The notes under the pieces were generated by a model. That model had not been told where the DNA came from, searched no databases, and saw only the letters and a list, made by a program, of their open reading frames with translations. 64,000 bases of DNA from Goodfellowiella coeruleoviolacea. GTDB taxonomy: Bacteria > Actinomycetota > Actinomycetes > Mycobacteriales > Pseudonocardiaceae. This document shows positions 30,814-40,029 of the stretch, piece by piece. Positions within the stretch are counted from its first letter, which is position 1; every line of letters starts with the position of its first letter. The stretch lies in NCBI RefSeq assembly GCF_024171785.1, contig NZ_JAMTCK010000014.1:161508-225507 (forward strand), given 5' to 3'. The position numbers and the translations under genes are program-made.

Positions 30814-31671
30814 TCAGGCGCGGAACGCGTCCAGCCGGGTGGTGAAGATGCCCTCCGCGCCGATGCCCTTGAGCTGGTCCATGACCTTCTGGACCTTGCT
30901 GCGCTCGACCATGGACCGCACCGCGTACCAGCCCTGTTCAGCCAGCTTGGACACGGTGGGCGCCTCCAGCCCCGGCGTGAGCGCGTACGCGTCGGCCAGG
31001 GACCGCTCCGGGCAGTTGTACTCGATCAGGGCGTAGGTGCGGGCGTGCAGCACCCCCTGCAGGCGCTGCACCAGCAGGTCCAGTGCGGCGGCCTTGGCCG
31101 AGTGCCGGTGCACGGCGCCACGCACCATGATCGCCTCGGAGGTCAGCAGGGGCGGCCCGAACGGCTCCAGTCCGGCGTTGCGCAGGGAGAGCCCGCTCTC
31201 CACCACGTCCGCGACCACCGTGGCCAACCCGAGTTCCACCGCGTTCTCCACCGCGCCCTCCAGGGTGATCACGGTGGCCTGGACGCCCGCCTCGGCGAGG
31301 AACTTGCGCACCAGGGTGGGATAGCTGGTGGCCAGCCGCTGCCCGTCCACCTGGGACAGGTCGCTGATCGCGCCGGGGCGGGCCGCCAGCCGGAACTGCG
31401 AGCGGGCGAACCCCAGGCTCAGCACCTCCTCGGCCGCGGCACCGGAGTCCGCCAGCAGGTCCTGCCCGGTGATCCCCAGGTCCACCGCGCCGTCACCCAC
31501 GAATCGGGCGATGTCCCTCGGCCGCAGGAAGAAGAACTGAATTCCGTGCTCCGCGTCGATGACGAAGAGTTCTCGATTTTCTCGTCGAACCTGGTAGTCG
31601 GCATCCCTGAGCAGGGATATCGCCGGCTCGCTCAACGATCCCTTGTTGGGCAGCGCGACACGCAACAGCAT
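30814..31671 (-). CDS. hisG: ATP phosphoribosyltransferase, long form
   Basis: A 285-residue HisG, first enzyme of histidine biosynthesis (ATP + PRPP to phosphoribosyl-ATP). The N-terminal LRVALPNKGSLSE, FFLRPRDIARFVGDGAVDLGITG and the PRPP-loop region ATVVADVVESG are conserved. The C-terminal 75 residues form the regulatory ACT-like domain of the long form. No hisE or other his gene is adjacent, although actinobacterial hisG is usually next to hisE, so it may be a second copy. The start is placed next to the conserved LLRVALPNKG; in-frame starts 7 and 10 codons upstream are possible. Confidence 0.9.
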   Translation of the reverse strand: MLLRVALPNKGSLSEPAISLLRDADYQVRRENRELFVIDAEHGIQFFFLRPRDIARFVGDGAVDLGITGQDLLADSGAAAEEVLSLGFARSQFRLAARPGAISDLSQVDGQRLATSYPTLVRKFLAEAGVQATVITLEGAVENAVELGLATVVADVVESGLSLRNAGLEPFGPPLLTSEAIMVRGAVHRHSAKAAALDLLVQRLQGVLHARTYALIEYNCPERSLADAYALTPGLEAPTVSKLAEQGWYAVRSMVERSKVQKVMDQLKGIGAEGIFTTRLDAFRA

Positions 31672-31984
31672 GTCGTTCTCGTGGGGGGTCACGGCCCTCA
31701 TTCTCCCACGGGTGTCCGGCGTGGACGAATGCCGAACATCCTTCGTTCGTGGGTATTCCCGGGCGTGTCGGAAACTCTCCGTGCAAACCGCCGGGGCCGC
31801 GCCCGGCGGCGACCACACCGTCGCATGTGGACTCACATCGCCCGCCCGGGCGCCGGCGCACTGACGGCGACCAGCTCACCCTCGGATTGCGGAACGCCCG
31901 TCCACGGCAGGGGCGGCGTGTGCCGGCGGACGGCGCCGGCACACCCGATCGGTGCGGACCGGTGGCGGGGCCACCGCCCCCGGG
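31672..31984. other. Intergenic region upstream of hisG
   Basis: Roughly 310 bp between the hisG start and the end of the amine oxidase gene, both on the minus strand. It should hold the hisG promoter. I see no T-box, attenuator or other recognisable regulatory RNA. Confidence 0.4.
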
Positions 31985-33757
31985 TCAGCGCTGGTTGACC
32001 TCAAGCGCGGCCCGCACCGCGCTCTCCAGCGACCCCTCGATCCAGGCCGGCTTGAGGCTGGTGTGCTCACCGGCGAAGTGCAGCCGCCCCTCGGTGGTGC
32101 GGGTCGCCGCGTGGTACTCGTGCAGCTGCCCCGGGGTGAAGATGGCGGCCTCACCCAGCGCGTACCTGTTGCGCGTCCAGGACTGGGTGGCGCCGTGGCC
32201 GGTGAACTCGTCGTACACCTGCCTGCCGAACAGCCGCGCCATGTTGTCCAGGGCGAACGCGTACCGCTCGTCGTCGGTCAGCGAGTCCCACCGCATGGCC
32301 TCGTCCGACCAGGTGTACGAGGCCAGCACCACCCCGCCCCGCGAGTGCGGCACGTGCGAGGGGAAGTAGGTGAACCGGTTGGGGCTGTCGGTCACGCAGC
32401 CGCCGCCGGTGAACCCGTCCGGCCCGCGCTCCCAGAACCGGGTCCTGAACTCCAGCAGCACCTTGGTCGCCGAGTCGTAGTGCAGCGCGGCGATCGCGCG
32501 CCGCTTCGGGTAGGACAGCAGCGGGGTGAACTCGCAGAACCGCAGCGCGGTCAGCGGGACGGTGATGACCGCGTAGTCGGCCTCGAACGTCTCGACCGGC
32601 CGCACCGGCCCGCCGTGGCAGCCGTCCTCGGTCCCGGACTCCGCGGTGGTCTCGATCCGCACACCCTTGTCGGTCTGGGTGAGCGCGGTCATCCGCCGGT
32701 TGCGCCGGATGACGGTGTCGAGCTTGGCGGTCAGCGCGTCGGTCAGCGCAGCCGTGCCGTTCTCCAGTTCCCAGTAGCGGTTGGTCGGGCTGATGATGGC
32801 GTGGTCCATCAGCGTGGGGAACAGCGAGTAGTGCAGCCGGGACGTCATGTTCTCCAACGTTCCCGCGGCCTCGATGTCGGCCAGGCCCCACCCGGCCTGC
32901 TCGACCAGGTACCGGTGGGTGGAGTAGTCGTCGAAGTCCTGGATCAGCCGCGCCCACGCGGTGATCCGCTCCTCGATGGACACGCTCTGGGGCACGGTCA
33001 CCGGGGCCAGCGCCCGGTCCACCGCTGCCGCTGTCGTGCCGGTCAGGGCCGCGCCGAAGGATCGGTTGATCTCGGTGGGCCTGGCCGCGTACTGGCCCCG
33101 GGTCACCCGCATGCCGTTGACCTGGATCAGGCTGCGCAGGGTCGGCTGCGGTGCCTGGAAGTCCACCGGGGTGCCGTTGGTCCACGACTCGCCGGTGAAC
33201 GCGCGGTACACCACCGGCGGGACCGGCCCCACCGGCTGCGCGCCCGGGGCGACGTCGGCGTTGTAGAACAGCCGGCGCCGCAGGCCCAGCTTGTCCACCA
33301 GCGCCAGCACCATGGGGTGGAAGTCGGGCAGCCGCATGGCGCCGGCCTCGGCGTGCAGGCTCTTGTCCTCGAACACGCCGCGGAAGGTCTTGATCCGACC
33401 CCCGGTGCGGTTGGCGTTCGCCTCGATGATGGTGACCTGGTGGCCGGCGGCGCGCAGCAGGTCGGCGGCGACCAGGCCGGCGATGCCCGCCCCGACCACG
33501 GCGATCTTCTTGGGCCTGCCCTGCTTTGGCAGCCCGTCGTTGATCAGGATTCGCAGGTAGGCGAGCTTGAGGTCCTCGCCGTTCTCGCCGACGAGCAGCA
33601 GCGTGCGGGCGAGTTCCTGGCTGGTGTCGGAGGCGGTGGTCGACCGGGTGGGGGCGCCGTGGGCCGGACGCAAACCCGTGAACGTCGTTCCTGCCGCCAG
33701 TGCCGCCGCGCCGAGAAAACCGCGCCGCCCCATCGAGTGGGGGCCATGGGTAGTCAT
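31985..33757 (-). CDS. Tat-exported flavin amine oxidase (L-amino acid oxidase-like)
   Basis: A 590-residue flavoprotein. A twin-arginine signal ([15 protein letters not shown]) is followed near residue 85 by the FAD-binding dinucleotide motif [22 protein letters not shown] in two parts. The C-terminal FAD motif is [21 protein letters not shown]. Closest known types are streptomycete L-glutamate oxidase and related secreted L-amino acid oxidases, which deaminate amino acids with H2O2 release outside the cell; the substrate cannot be assigned here. The ATG is preceded by GAGTGAG. In-frame starts further upstream would spoil the signal peptide. Confidence 0.85.
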   Translation of the reverse strand: MTTHGPHSMGRRGFLGAAALAAGTTFTGLRPAHGAPTRSTTASDTSQELARTLLLVGENGEDLKLAYLRILINDGLPKQGRPKKIAVVGAGIAGLVAADLLRAAGHQVTIIEANANRTGGRIKTFRGVFEDKSLHAEAGAMRLPDFHPMVLALVDKLGLRRRLFYNADVAPGAQPVGPVPPVVYRAFTGESWTNGTPVDFQAPQPTLRSLIQVNGMRVTRGQYAARPTEINRSFGAALTGTTAAAVDRALAPVTVPQSVSIEERITAWARLIQDFDDYSTHRYLVEQAGWGLADIEAAGTLENMTSRLHYSLFPTLMDHAIISPTNRYWELENGTAALTDALTAKLDTVIRRNRRMTALTQTDKGVRIETTAESGTEDGCHGGPVRPVETFEADYAVITVPLTALRFCEFTPLLSYPKRRAIAALHYDSATKVLLEFRTRFWERGPDGFTGGGCVTDSPNRFTYFPSHVPHSRGGVVLASYTWSDEAMRWDSLTDDERYAFALDNMARLFGRQVYDEFTGHGATQSWTRNRYALGEAAIFTPGQLHEYHAATRTTEGRLHFAGEHTSLKPAWIEGSLESAVRAALEVNQR

Positions 33758-34228
33758 GGTGCTCACTCGTAGTGGCTCAACCATTCGGTGACAACGATAG
33801 TCACCTTTTCGAGTGGACATTTCAGGAAATCAGCGGAGACCTCTGGTAAAAATTCATCATTTTGGCTTTCTTGATTCTCCAGCCGGGTGATGTTCCTGCG
33901 ACCAACAATGCCGCTGACCTCGCCGGACCACCCGCCGCCGACCGCGCTACCGCAGGTCCACCGCCACCAGTCCGCACCCACCGCACACCCACTCCCCACC
34001 CGCACGGAAGATGAACTCTTTTCACCACCGGCCCGACTCGCCTCCCGGACAACCGGGGCGGAATTCCTTTTCCAGCGCGGCCAGGGGCCCCGGGTGTTTC
34101 TCCTGGTCGCAGGTTGGGAACCCGAACCGGGAACGGCGCGGGCCGGTGCGCCGACACCGCCCGTGCCCAGTGCACGCACTGCTGTCCCGGCGGCCGCGAC
34201 GGTCACCGGACGCGGGGAGGTCACCGTC
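33758..34228. promoter_or_regulatory. Divergent promoter region (amine oxidase / GH15), with an AT-rich leader
   Basis: 471 bp. The 33760-33900 part is markedly AT-richer than its surroundings. On the minus strand it leaves open a frame with a protein-like tail (NQESQNDEFLPEVSADFL) that ends 5 nt before the oxidase ATG, but it has no ATG or GTG start close by. I do not call it as a gene. Confidence 0.45.
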
Positions 34229-36037
34229 ATGGCCGAGGCATCCCGCTACCTGCCCATCGCCGAGCACGGGCTGATCGGCGACCTGCGCAGCGTGGCCCTG
34301 GTGGGCACGAACGGCACCATCGACTGGTACTGCTGCCCGTCGTTCGACGCCCCCAGCGTGTTCGGGTCCATCCTGGACGCGGACCGGGGCGGCTGCTTCG
34401 AGTTGGCCGCCGCCGTGCCGGCCCGGACCACCCAGTTCTACTTCCCCGACACCAACGTGCTGATCACCCGGTTCTTCACCGACGACGGGGTGGGCGAGGT
34501 CCAGGACTTCATGCCGGTGACCGGTGAGCCCACCGAGACCGACCGGCACCGGCTGATCCGGCGGGTGTTCTGCGTGCGCGGGTCACTGCCGTTCGTGGCC
34601 CGGGTGGCACCCCGGTTCGCCTACGGCACCCACCCGCACACCCTGCGGCTGGAGCACGGCATGGCCCTGTTCGAGTCGCCGGACCTCTCGCTCGCGCTGA
34701 CCGCCACCGTGCCGCTGGAGGAGAGCGGTGTGGACGTGCGCGCGGACTTCAAGCTGCTGGAGGGCGAGTCCGCGGTGTTCGCGCTCGACCGGGTGGGCGA
34801 GAACGTGCTGCCGCGCGGCTGCGCGTGCACCGAGGCGGAGCAGCAGTTCGTCGCCACCGTGGAGTTCTGGCGGCGCTGGCTGTCCGGCTCCCACTACCGC
34901 GGTCGCTGGCGGGAGACCGTGCACCGCTCCGCGCTGGTGCTCAAGCTGCTCACCTACGCGCCGACCGGCGCGATCGTGGCCGCGGCGACGACCAGCCTGC
35001 CCGAGCGGATCGGCGGCGACCGCAACTGGGACTACCGGTACTCGTGGACCCGCGACGCCGCGTTCTGCGTGTACGCGCTGCTCCGGCTGGGCCTGACCAG
35101 CGAGGCCGCCTCCTTCATCGACTTCCTCATCCAGCGGATCAACCTGAGCGACACCGGCCCGTCCGGCCCGGTGCAGATCATGTACGGCATCGACGGCCGC
35201 ACCGACCTGCCCGAACGCGAGCTGGACCACCTGGCTGGCTACCGGGATTCCGCGCCGGTCCGGGTCGGCAACGCCGCCGCCGACCAGCTCCAGCTCGACA
35301 TCTACGGCGCGCTCATCGACTCGGTCTACCTCTACGACAAGTGGGGGCAGCCGATTTCCAGCGGTCACTGGGACGAGGTGTGCGGGCTGGTGGACTGGGT
35401 GTGCGACCACTGGGACCAACCCGACGAGGGCATCTGGGAAACCCGGGGCGGCCGCAAGAAGTTCCTCTACTCGCGACTGATGTGCTGGGTGGCGATCGAA
35501 CGGGCCATGCGGATGGCGCAGCGGCGCGGCCTGCCCGCTGACATCCCCCGCTGGCGTCAGGCCCGCGACACCATCTACCGCACCATCATGCGCCACGGCT
35601 GGTCGGCCGAGCGGCAGGCGTTCGTCCAGTACGAGCACGGCGACGTGCTCGACGCCGCGGTGCTGATGATGCCCCTGGCCAAGTTCATCTCGCCAACCGA
35701 TCCAAAGTGGCTGTCCACTTTGGACGCGCTCACCGCGGAGCTGGTGTCCGACTCGCTGGTCTACCGCTACGACCCGCAGGCCAGCCCGGACGGCCTGCGG
35801 GGTGCGGAGGGCACCTTCTCGATCTGCTCCTTCTGGTACGTGGAGGCGCTGGCCCGCGCCGGACGGGTGGACGAGGCCCGGTTGGCCTTCGAGAAGATGC
35901 TCACCTACGCCAACCACCTGGGGCTGTACGCCGAGGAGATCAGCCGCACCGGCGAGCAGCAGGGCAACTTCCCCCAGGCGTTCACCCACCTGGCGCTGAT
36001 CAGCGCCGCGTTCAACCTCGACCGCGTCCTCGGCTGA
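34229..36037 (+). CDS. GH15-family glycosidase (glucoamylase / trehalase-like)
   Basis: A 602-residue enzyme of glycoside hydrolase family 15. An N-terminal beta-sandwich-type domain (starting YLPIAEHGLIGDLRSVALVG) precedes the (alpha/alpha)6 catalytic domain with GGDRNWDYRYSWTRDAAF, QLDIYGALIDSVYLY and GIWETRGG. Actinobacterial members of this architecture include trehalases and glucan glucohydrolases. No signal peptide is seen from the chosen ATG, which follows GGGGAGG, so it should act on an intracellular alpha-glucan or trehalose. A 10-bp hairpin (35701-35724) lies inside the coding sequence. Confidence 0.88.
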   Translation: MAEASRYLPIAEHGLIGDLRSVALVGTNGTIDWYCCPSFDAPSVFGSILDADRGGCFELAAAVPARTTQFYFPDTNVLITRFFTDDGVGEVQDFMPVTGEPTETDRHRLIRRVFCVRGSLPFVARVAPRFAYGTHPHTLRLEHGMALFESPDLSLALTATVPLEESGVDVRADFKLLEGESAVFALDRVGENVLPRGCACTEAEQQFVATVEFWRRWLSGSHYRGRWRETVHRSALVLKLLTYAPTGAIVAAATTSLPERIGGDRNWDYRYSWTRDAAFCVYALLRLGLTSEAASFIDFLIQRINLSDTGPSGPVQIMYGIDGRTDLPERELDHLAGYRDSAPVRVGNAAADQLQLDIYGALIDSVYLYDKWGQPISSGHWDEVCGLVDWVCDHWDQPDEGIWETRGGRKKFLYSRLMCWVAIERAMRMAQRRGLPADIPRWRQARDTIYRTIMRHGWSAERQAFVQYEHGDVLDAAVLMMPLAKFISPTDPKWLSTLDALTAELVSDSLVYRYDPQASPDGLRGAEGTFSICSFWYVEALARAGRVDEARLAFEKMLTYANHLGLYAEEISRTGEQQGNFPQAFTHLALISAAFNLDRVLG

Positions 36038-36079
36038 CCACCCACCGCCAGGGCAGCCACCGCCCAGGCACCCGCCGCG

Positions 36080-37081
36080 CTACGGGCAGCCGCAGGAGCG
36101 GCGGTGCACCAGTCGACCGGGCAGGCGCACGGTTCTGGCCGGCCGGTCCGGGTGGGTGATCCGGTCGAGCAGCAGCCGCACGGCGGTGCGGCCGATGTCG
36201 GTGATCGGCTGCGCGATCGTGGTCAGCGGCGGGTCGACCAGTTCGGCCCACTCCACGTCGTCGTAGCCGACCACGGCGAGGTCCCGGCCGATGCGCAGTC
36301 CGCGGTCGCCCGCGGCCCGCAGCACCCCCACGGTCATCCGGTTGTTGCCGCTGACCACCGCGGTCGGCGGCTGGTCGAGGTCCAGCAGCCGGTGCAGGGC
36401 CGCGCGCGCCGGCTCGGCCGAGGACTCACCGCACACCACGAGTTCCGGGGCGAAGGCCAGCCCGGCCCGGCGCAGGCCGAGGCGGTAGCCCTGGGTCCGC
36501 TCGGCCGTGGTCGCCAGCCCGGCGGCCCCGCTGATCAGGGCGATCCTGCGGTGTCCCCGGGCGGCCACGTGGCCGACGAGCGCGGCCGTCGCGCCGACGT
36601 TCTCCGGACCGACCTGGTCCACCACGCCCTCCCCGGACAGCCGGTCGACCAGCACGATGGGCGTCTTCAGCTGGTGCAGGTCGGGCAGTGCCGTGGACAG
36701 CGGTCCCGGTGACGGGGTGAGCAGCAGGCCGTCCACCCGGCGCGACCGGAGCATGTGCACGGCGGCCCTGGTGGTGTCCGGCGTGTCGTGGGTGTCCACC
36801 AGCAGCAGCGTGAACCCCGCCCGGGCCGCCTCCCCCTCGATCACCTGGATCAGTTCGGCGAAGTACGGGTTCACCACCAGGGAGATGGCCACGCCCAGCG
36901 ACCGGGTGCCGCCGGTGGCCAGCGACCGGGCGATGGCGTTGCCGGTGTAGCCGGTGGCCTCGACCGCGTCGAGCACCCGTTGCTTGGTGGCCTCGGCGAC
37001 CGCCCTGGTCCCGTTCACCACGTGGGACACCGTGGTGATGGACACCCCGGCGAGTTCGGCGACATCACGCATGGTGACCAC
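36080..37081 (-). CDS. LacI-family transcriptional repressor
   Basis: A 333-residue repressor. The N-terminal HTH (MRDVAELAGVSITTVSHVVNG) is joined by the hinge helix (NAIARSLATG) to a periplasmic-binding-like effector domain (about 60-325). It ends in a short Cys-containing tail. It is divergent from a fructose-type ABC operon across a perfect palindrome and almost certainly controls both. GTG at 37081 has GGAGG 4 nt away; the ATG three codons later is the alternative. The effector is probably the transported sugar or its phosphate. Confidence 0.92.
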   Translation of the reverse strand: MVTMRDVAELAGVSITTVSHVVNGTRAVAEATKQRVLDAVEATGYTGNAIARSLATGGTRSLGVAISLVVNPYFAELIQVIEGEAARAGFTLLLVDTHDTPDTTRAAVHMLRSRRVDGLLLTPSPGPLSTALPDLHQLKTPIVLVDRLSGEGVVDQVGPENVGATAALVGHVAARGHRRIALISGAAGLATTAERTQGYRLGLRRAGLAFAPELVVCGESSAEPARAALHRLLDLDQPPTAVVSGNNRMTVGVLRAAGDRGLRIGRDLAVVGYDDVEWAELVDPPLTTIAQPITDIGRTAVRLLLDRITHPDRPARTVRLPGRLVHRRSCGCP

Positions 37082-37124
37082 GGGACCTCCGGTGACAGCA
37101 GTGGCACGGATGGCGGTGCGGGGC

Positions 37125-37148
37125 GCAAGCGTTTGCGCAAACGCTTGC
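37125..37148. promoter_or_regulatory. LacI-family operator, perfect 24-bp palindrome
   Basis: GCAAGCGTTTGC (37125-37136) is followed directly by its exact reverse complement GCAAACGCTTGC (37137-37148). The central CGCA core with flanking GTTT/AAAC arms is typical of LacI-family operators. It lies 44 bp from the repressor start and 54 bp from the start of the transporter operon. Confidence 0.92.
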
Positions 37149-37201
37149 CTCGCGGCGTTGCGCGACTTAGCGTGCCCCAAACCGGCGGCCAGGAGGAAGC
37201 C

Positions 37202-38227
37202 ATGGGACAACGTCGTCCACACCGCACCACCACCCGGGGCCTCGCGTTGCTCGCCACCGGGGCGATGCTGCTCACCGGCGCGGCCTGCACCAGCCAGAAG
37301 GCGGCCAGCTCCGGCGGTGACAGCGGCGGGAAGATCAAGATCGGGCTGGTCACCAAGACCGACAGCAACCCCTACTTCGTGGAACTGCGCGAGTCCGCCA
37401 AGGCGGAAGCGGACAAGTCCGGCGCGGAACTGATCGCGTTGGCCGGCAAGTTCGACGGCGACAACGACGGCCAGGTCGCGGCCCTGGAGAACCTGGTGCA
37501 GCAGGGGGTCAAGGCGATCCTGGTGACGCCGAGCAACTCCACCGGCATCCTCGGTGCCATCAAACAGGCCAGGGACAAGGGAATCCTGGTCATCGCGCTG
37601 GACACCCGGACCGATCCGGAGAGCGCGGTGGACGCCACCCTCGCCACGGACAACACCGAGGCGGGCCGGTTGGAGGGCCAGTACGTCAAGGCCGCGCTCG
37701 GCGACCGGCCGCCGGCGGTGATCATGCTCGACGGCACCCCGGGCGGCACCGTGGACCAGCAGCGCCACGACGGTTTCCTGCAGGGCATCGGCCTCGCCGA
37801 GGGCGCCCCGCAGATCCTCGGCGCCGAGCCGACCAACGGCGACCAGAACAAGGCCCAGCAGGCCATGGAGAACCTGTTGCAGCGCAACAGTTCGGTGAAC
37901 GCGGTCTACAACATCAACGAGCCGGCGGCCCGGGGCGGCCAGGCCGCGCTGCAGGCCAGGGGTCTGACCGACGGCGTGGTGGTGGGCGCGATCGACGGCG
38001 GCTGCCAGGGCGTCAGGGACGTGCAGGCCGGCAAGTACGCCGTGACCGTCATGCAGTTCCCGAAGAAGATGGCCGAACAGGGCGTGCAGGCGGGCGTGGA
38101 GTTCGCCAGGACCGGCAAGAAGCTGAGCGGCTTCGTCAACACCGGGGCCGTGGTCATCACCGACAAGCCGGTACCCGGGGTGGACAGCAAGGACACCGCC
38201 TGGGGCCTGCAGAACTGCTGGGGGTGA
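37202..38227 (+). CDS. frcB: Sugar ABC transporter substrate-binding lipoprotein (FrcB-like)
   Basis: A 341-residue ribose/fructose-type binding protein. The signal peptide ends at a lipobox (LLTGAAC, Cys near residue 30), followed by a Ser/Gly linker and two Rossmann-like lobes. The stretch VGAIDGGCQGVRDVQAGKYA and the end GLQNCWG closely resemble rhizobial fructose-binding FrcB. It is anchored outside the membrane and delivers the sugar to the permease encoded next. AGGAGG precedes the ATG. The symbol is by similarity, not proven substrate. Confidence 0.88.
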   Translation: MGQRRPHRTTTRGLALLATGAMLLTGAACTSQKAASSGGDSGGKIKIGLVTKTDSNPYFVELRESAKAEADKSGAELIALAGKFDGDNDGQVAALENLVQQGVKAILVTPSNSTGILGAIKQARDKGILVIALDTRTDPESAVDATLATDNTEAGRLEGQYVKAALGDRPPAVIMLDGTPGGTVDQQRHDGFLQGIGLAEGAPQILGAEPTNGDQNKAQQAMENLLQRNSSVNAVYNINEPAARGGQAALQARGLTDGVVVGAIDGGCQGVRDVQAGKYAVTVMQFPKKMAEQGVQAGVEFARTGKKLSGFVNTGAVVITDKPVPGVDSKDTAWGLQNCWG

Positions 38228-38230
38228 GCG

Positions 38231-39211
38231 GTGGCGACCAAGGCACTCAACCGGACGAGCGTGGCCGAGTTCGTGCTGCGCACCCCGGCCGTGGGGCCGG
38301 CGCTGGCGCTGCTCGTCGCGATCGTGGCGTTCGCGCTGACCACCGACACGTTCCTGCGACTCGACAACCTCTCGCTGGTGGTCCAGCAGTCCCTGGTGGT
38401 GGGCACGCTCGCGCTCGGCCAGACGCTGGTCATCCTCACCGCCGGCATCGACCTGGCCAACGCCGCGACCGCCGTGCTCGGCACGCTGCTGATGGCCAAG
38501 CTGGTGCTCACCGGCGCGCCGGCCCCGCTCGCGCTGCTCACCGGCCTCGTCGTGGCCGCGGGCATCGGCGCGGCCACCGGCGGCATCGTCACCTCGCTGC
38601 GGCTGCCGCCGTTCATCGTCACCCTGGGCACGCTCACCATCGTCACCGCGGTGAGCCGGATCTACGCGGACGGGCAGAGCTTCCCGGTCACCGACGGGCT
38701 GCTGGGTTTCCTCGGCACCCGCCAGTACCTGTTCGGCCAGGTCGAGGTCACCGTCGGGATGGGCGTGGCACTGGCCATGTTCCTGGTGCTCTGGTACGCG
38801 CTGACGCGCACCGCGTGGGGCAAGCACGTCTACGCGGTGGGCAACGACCCCGAGGCGGCCCGGCTGTCCGGCATCCACGTGCGGCGCACCGTGCTGAGCG
38901 TGTACCTGGTCGCCGGGATCGTGTACGGCATCGCGGCCTGGCAGGCGCTGGGCCGGGTGCCCAACGCCGACCCGAACGCCTTCCAGACCGGCAACCTGGA
39001 CTCGATCACGGCGGTGGTGCTCGGCGGCACCAGCCTGTTCGGCGGGCGCGGCAGCGTGCTCGGCACCCTGGTGGGCGCGCTGATCGTGTCGGTGCTGCGC
39101 TCCGGCCTGACCCAGGCCGGCATTGACAGCCTCTACCAGGACGTGGCAACCGGTGTGCTGGTCATCCTCGCGGTTGCCGTGGACCGATTCTCCCGCAGGA
39201 GGCAGCGGTGA
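38231..39211 (+). CDS. frcC: Sugar ABC transporter permease (FrcC/RbsC-like)
   Basis: A 326-residue membrane protein with about nine to ten hydrophobic segments and the BPD_transp_2 family core (GQTLVILTAGIDLANAA; VGNDPEAARLSGIHVRR; AVVLGGTSLFGGRGSVLGT). It forms the channel dimer of a CUT2-type transporter. The GTG start follows the binding-protein stop by 3 nt, and its own stop overlaps the ATPase start (GTGA). Confidence 0.92.
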   Translation: MATKALNRTSVAEFVLRTPAVGPALALLVAIVAFALTTDTFLRLDNLSLVVQQSLVVGTLALGQTLVILTAGIDLANAATAVLGTLLMAKLVLTGAPAPLALLTGLVVAAGIGAATGGIVTSLRLPPFIVTLGTLTIVTAVSRIYADGQSFPVTDGLLGFLGTRQYLFGQVEVTVGMGVALAMFLVLWYALTRTAWGKHVYAVGNDPEAARLSGIHVRRTVLSVYLVAGIVYGIAAWQALGRVPNADPNAFQTGNLDSITAVVLGGTSLFGGRGSVLGTLVGALIVSVLRSGLTQAGIDSLYQDVATGVLVILAVAVDRFSRRRQR

Positions 39212-40029
39212 CCCGGGAACCTGTGCTCGCAGCGCGGAAACTGGTCAAGCGGTACGGCAAGGTGACCGCGATCGACGGGGCCGACTTCGACCTGCTGCCC
39301 GGCGAGGTGCTGGCCGTGGTCGGTGACAACGGCGCCGGCAAGTCCAGTCTGATCAAGGCGCTGTCCGGCGCGCTCGTGCCGGACTCCGGCCAGATCCTGG
39401 TCGACGGCAACCCGGTGCGCTTCCACGGTCCGCTGGACGCCAGGCGGGCCGGCATCGAAACGGTGTACCAGGACCTCGCCCTGGCCCCGGCCCAGGACAT
39501 CGCCAGCAACCTGTTCCTCGGCCGGGAACGCCGGCGCCCCGGTCTGCTCGGCAGGGTCTTCCGGATGCTGGACTCCGGCGGCATGCGGGCCGAGGCCGAG
39601 CGGGTACTCGGCGACCTCGGCGTGCGCGTCAAGTCCATGCAGCAGCCGGTGGAGACGCTGTCCGGCGGCCAGCGCCAGGGGGTGGCCGTGGCCAGGGCCG
39701 CGGCCTTCGGCACCCGTGTGGTGATCATGGACGAGCCCACCGCCGCCCTGGGCGTTGCCGAGGCCGCGCGGGTGCTCGACCTGATCGGCCGGATTCGGGA
39801 CCGCGGCCTGCCCGTGGTGCTGATCAGCCACAACATGCCGCACGTGTTCGAGATCGCCGACCGGATCCACGTGCACCGGCTGGGCAAACGCGTCGCGCTG
39901 GTCTCGCCGCGCGAGCGCACCATGAACGAGGTGGTCGGCCTGATCACCGGCGCCCTGCGCATGGGGGAGAACGGACAACTGGAGGAGGTGTCGACCGTGG
40001 CGCGCACCGGGTTGACGACGCGGCCGTGA
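39208..40029 (+). CDS. frcA: Sugar ABC transporter ATP-binding protein (FrcA-like, single NBD)
   Basis: A 273-residue ATPase: Walker A GDNGAGKSSL, signature LSGGQRQGVAVARA, Walker B VVIMDEPTAALG, switch His in LISHNM. Most CUT2 transporters (Rbs, Xyl) use a duplicated NBD of about 500 residues; a single NBD is the hallmark of FrcA-type systems and supports the fructose assignment. GTGA overlaps join it to the genes on both sides. Confidence 0.92.
   Translation: MTREPVLAARKLVKRYGKVTAIDGADFDLLPGEVLAVVGDNGAGKSSLIKALSGALVPDSGQILVDGNPVRFHGPLDARRAGIETVYQDLALAPAQDIASNLFLGRERRRPGLLGRVFRMLDSGGMRAEAERVLGDLGVRVKSMQQPVETLSGGQRQGVAVARAAAFGTRVVIMDEPTAALGVAEAARVLDLIGRIRDRGLPVVLISHNMPHVFEIADRIHVHRLGKRVALVSPRERTMNEVVGLITGALRMGENGQLEEVSTVARTGLTTRP

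Noticed and set aside
35701..35724. Terminator inside the GH15 gene (TCCAAAGTGG-CTGT-CCACTTTGGA)
   Set aside because: The hairpin is perfect but lies in the middle of an intact conserved coding sequence; it is better seen as a variant of the scattered TCCA...TGGA palindrome.
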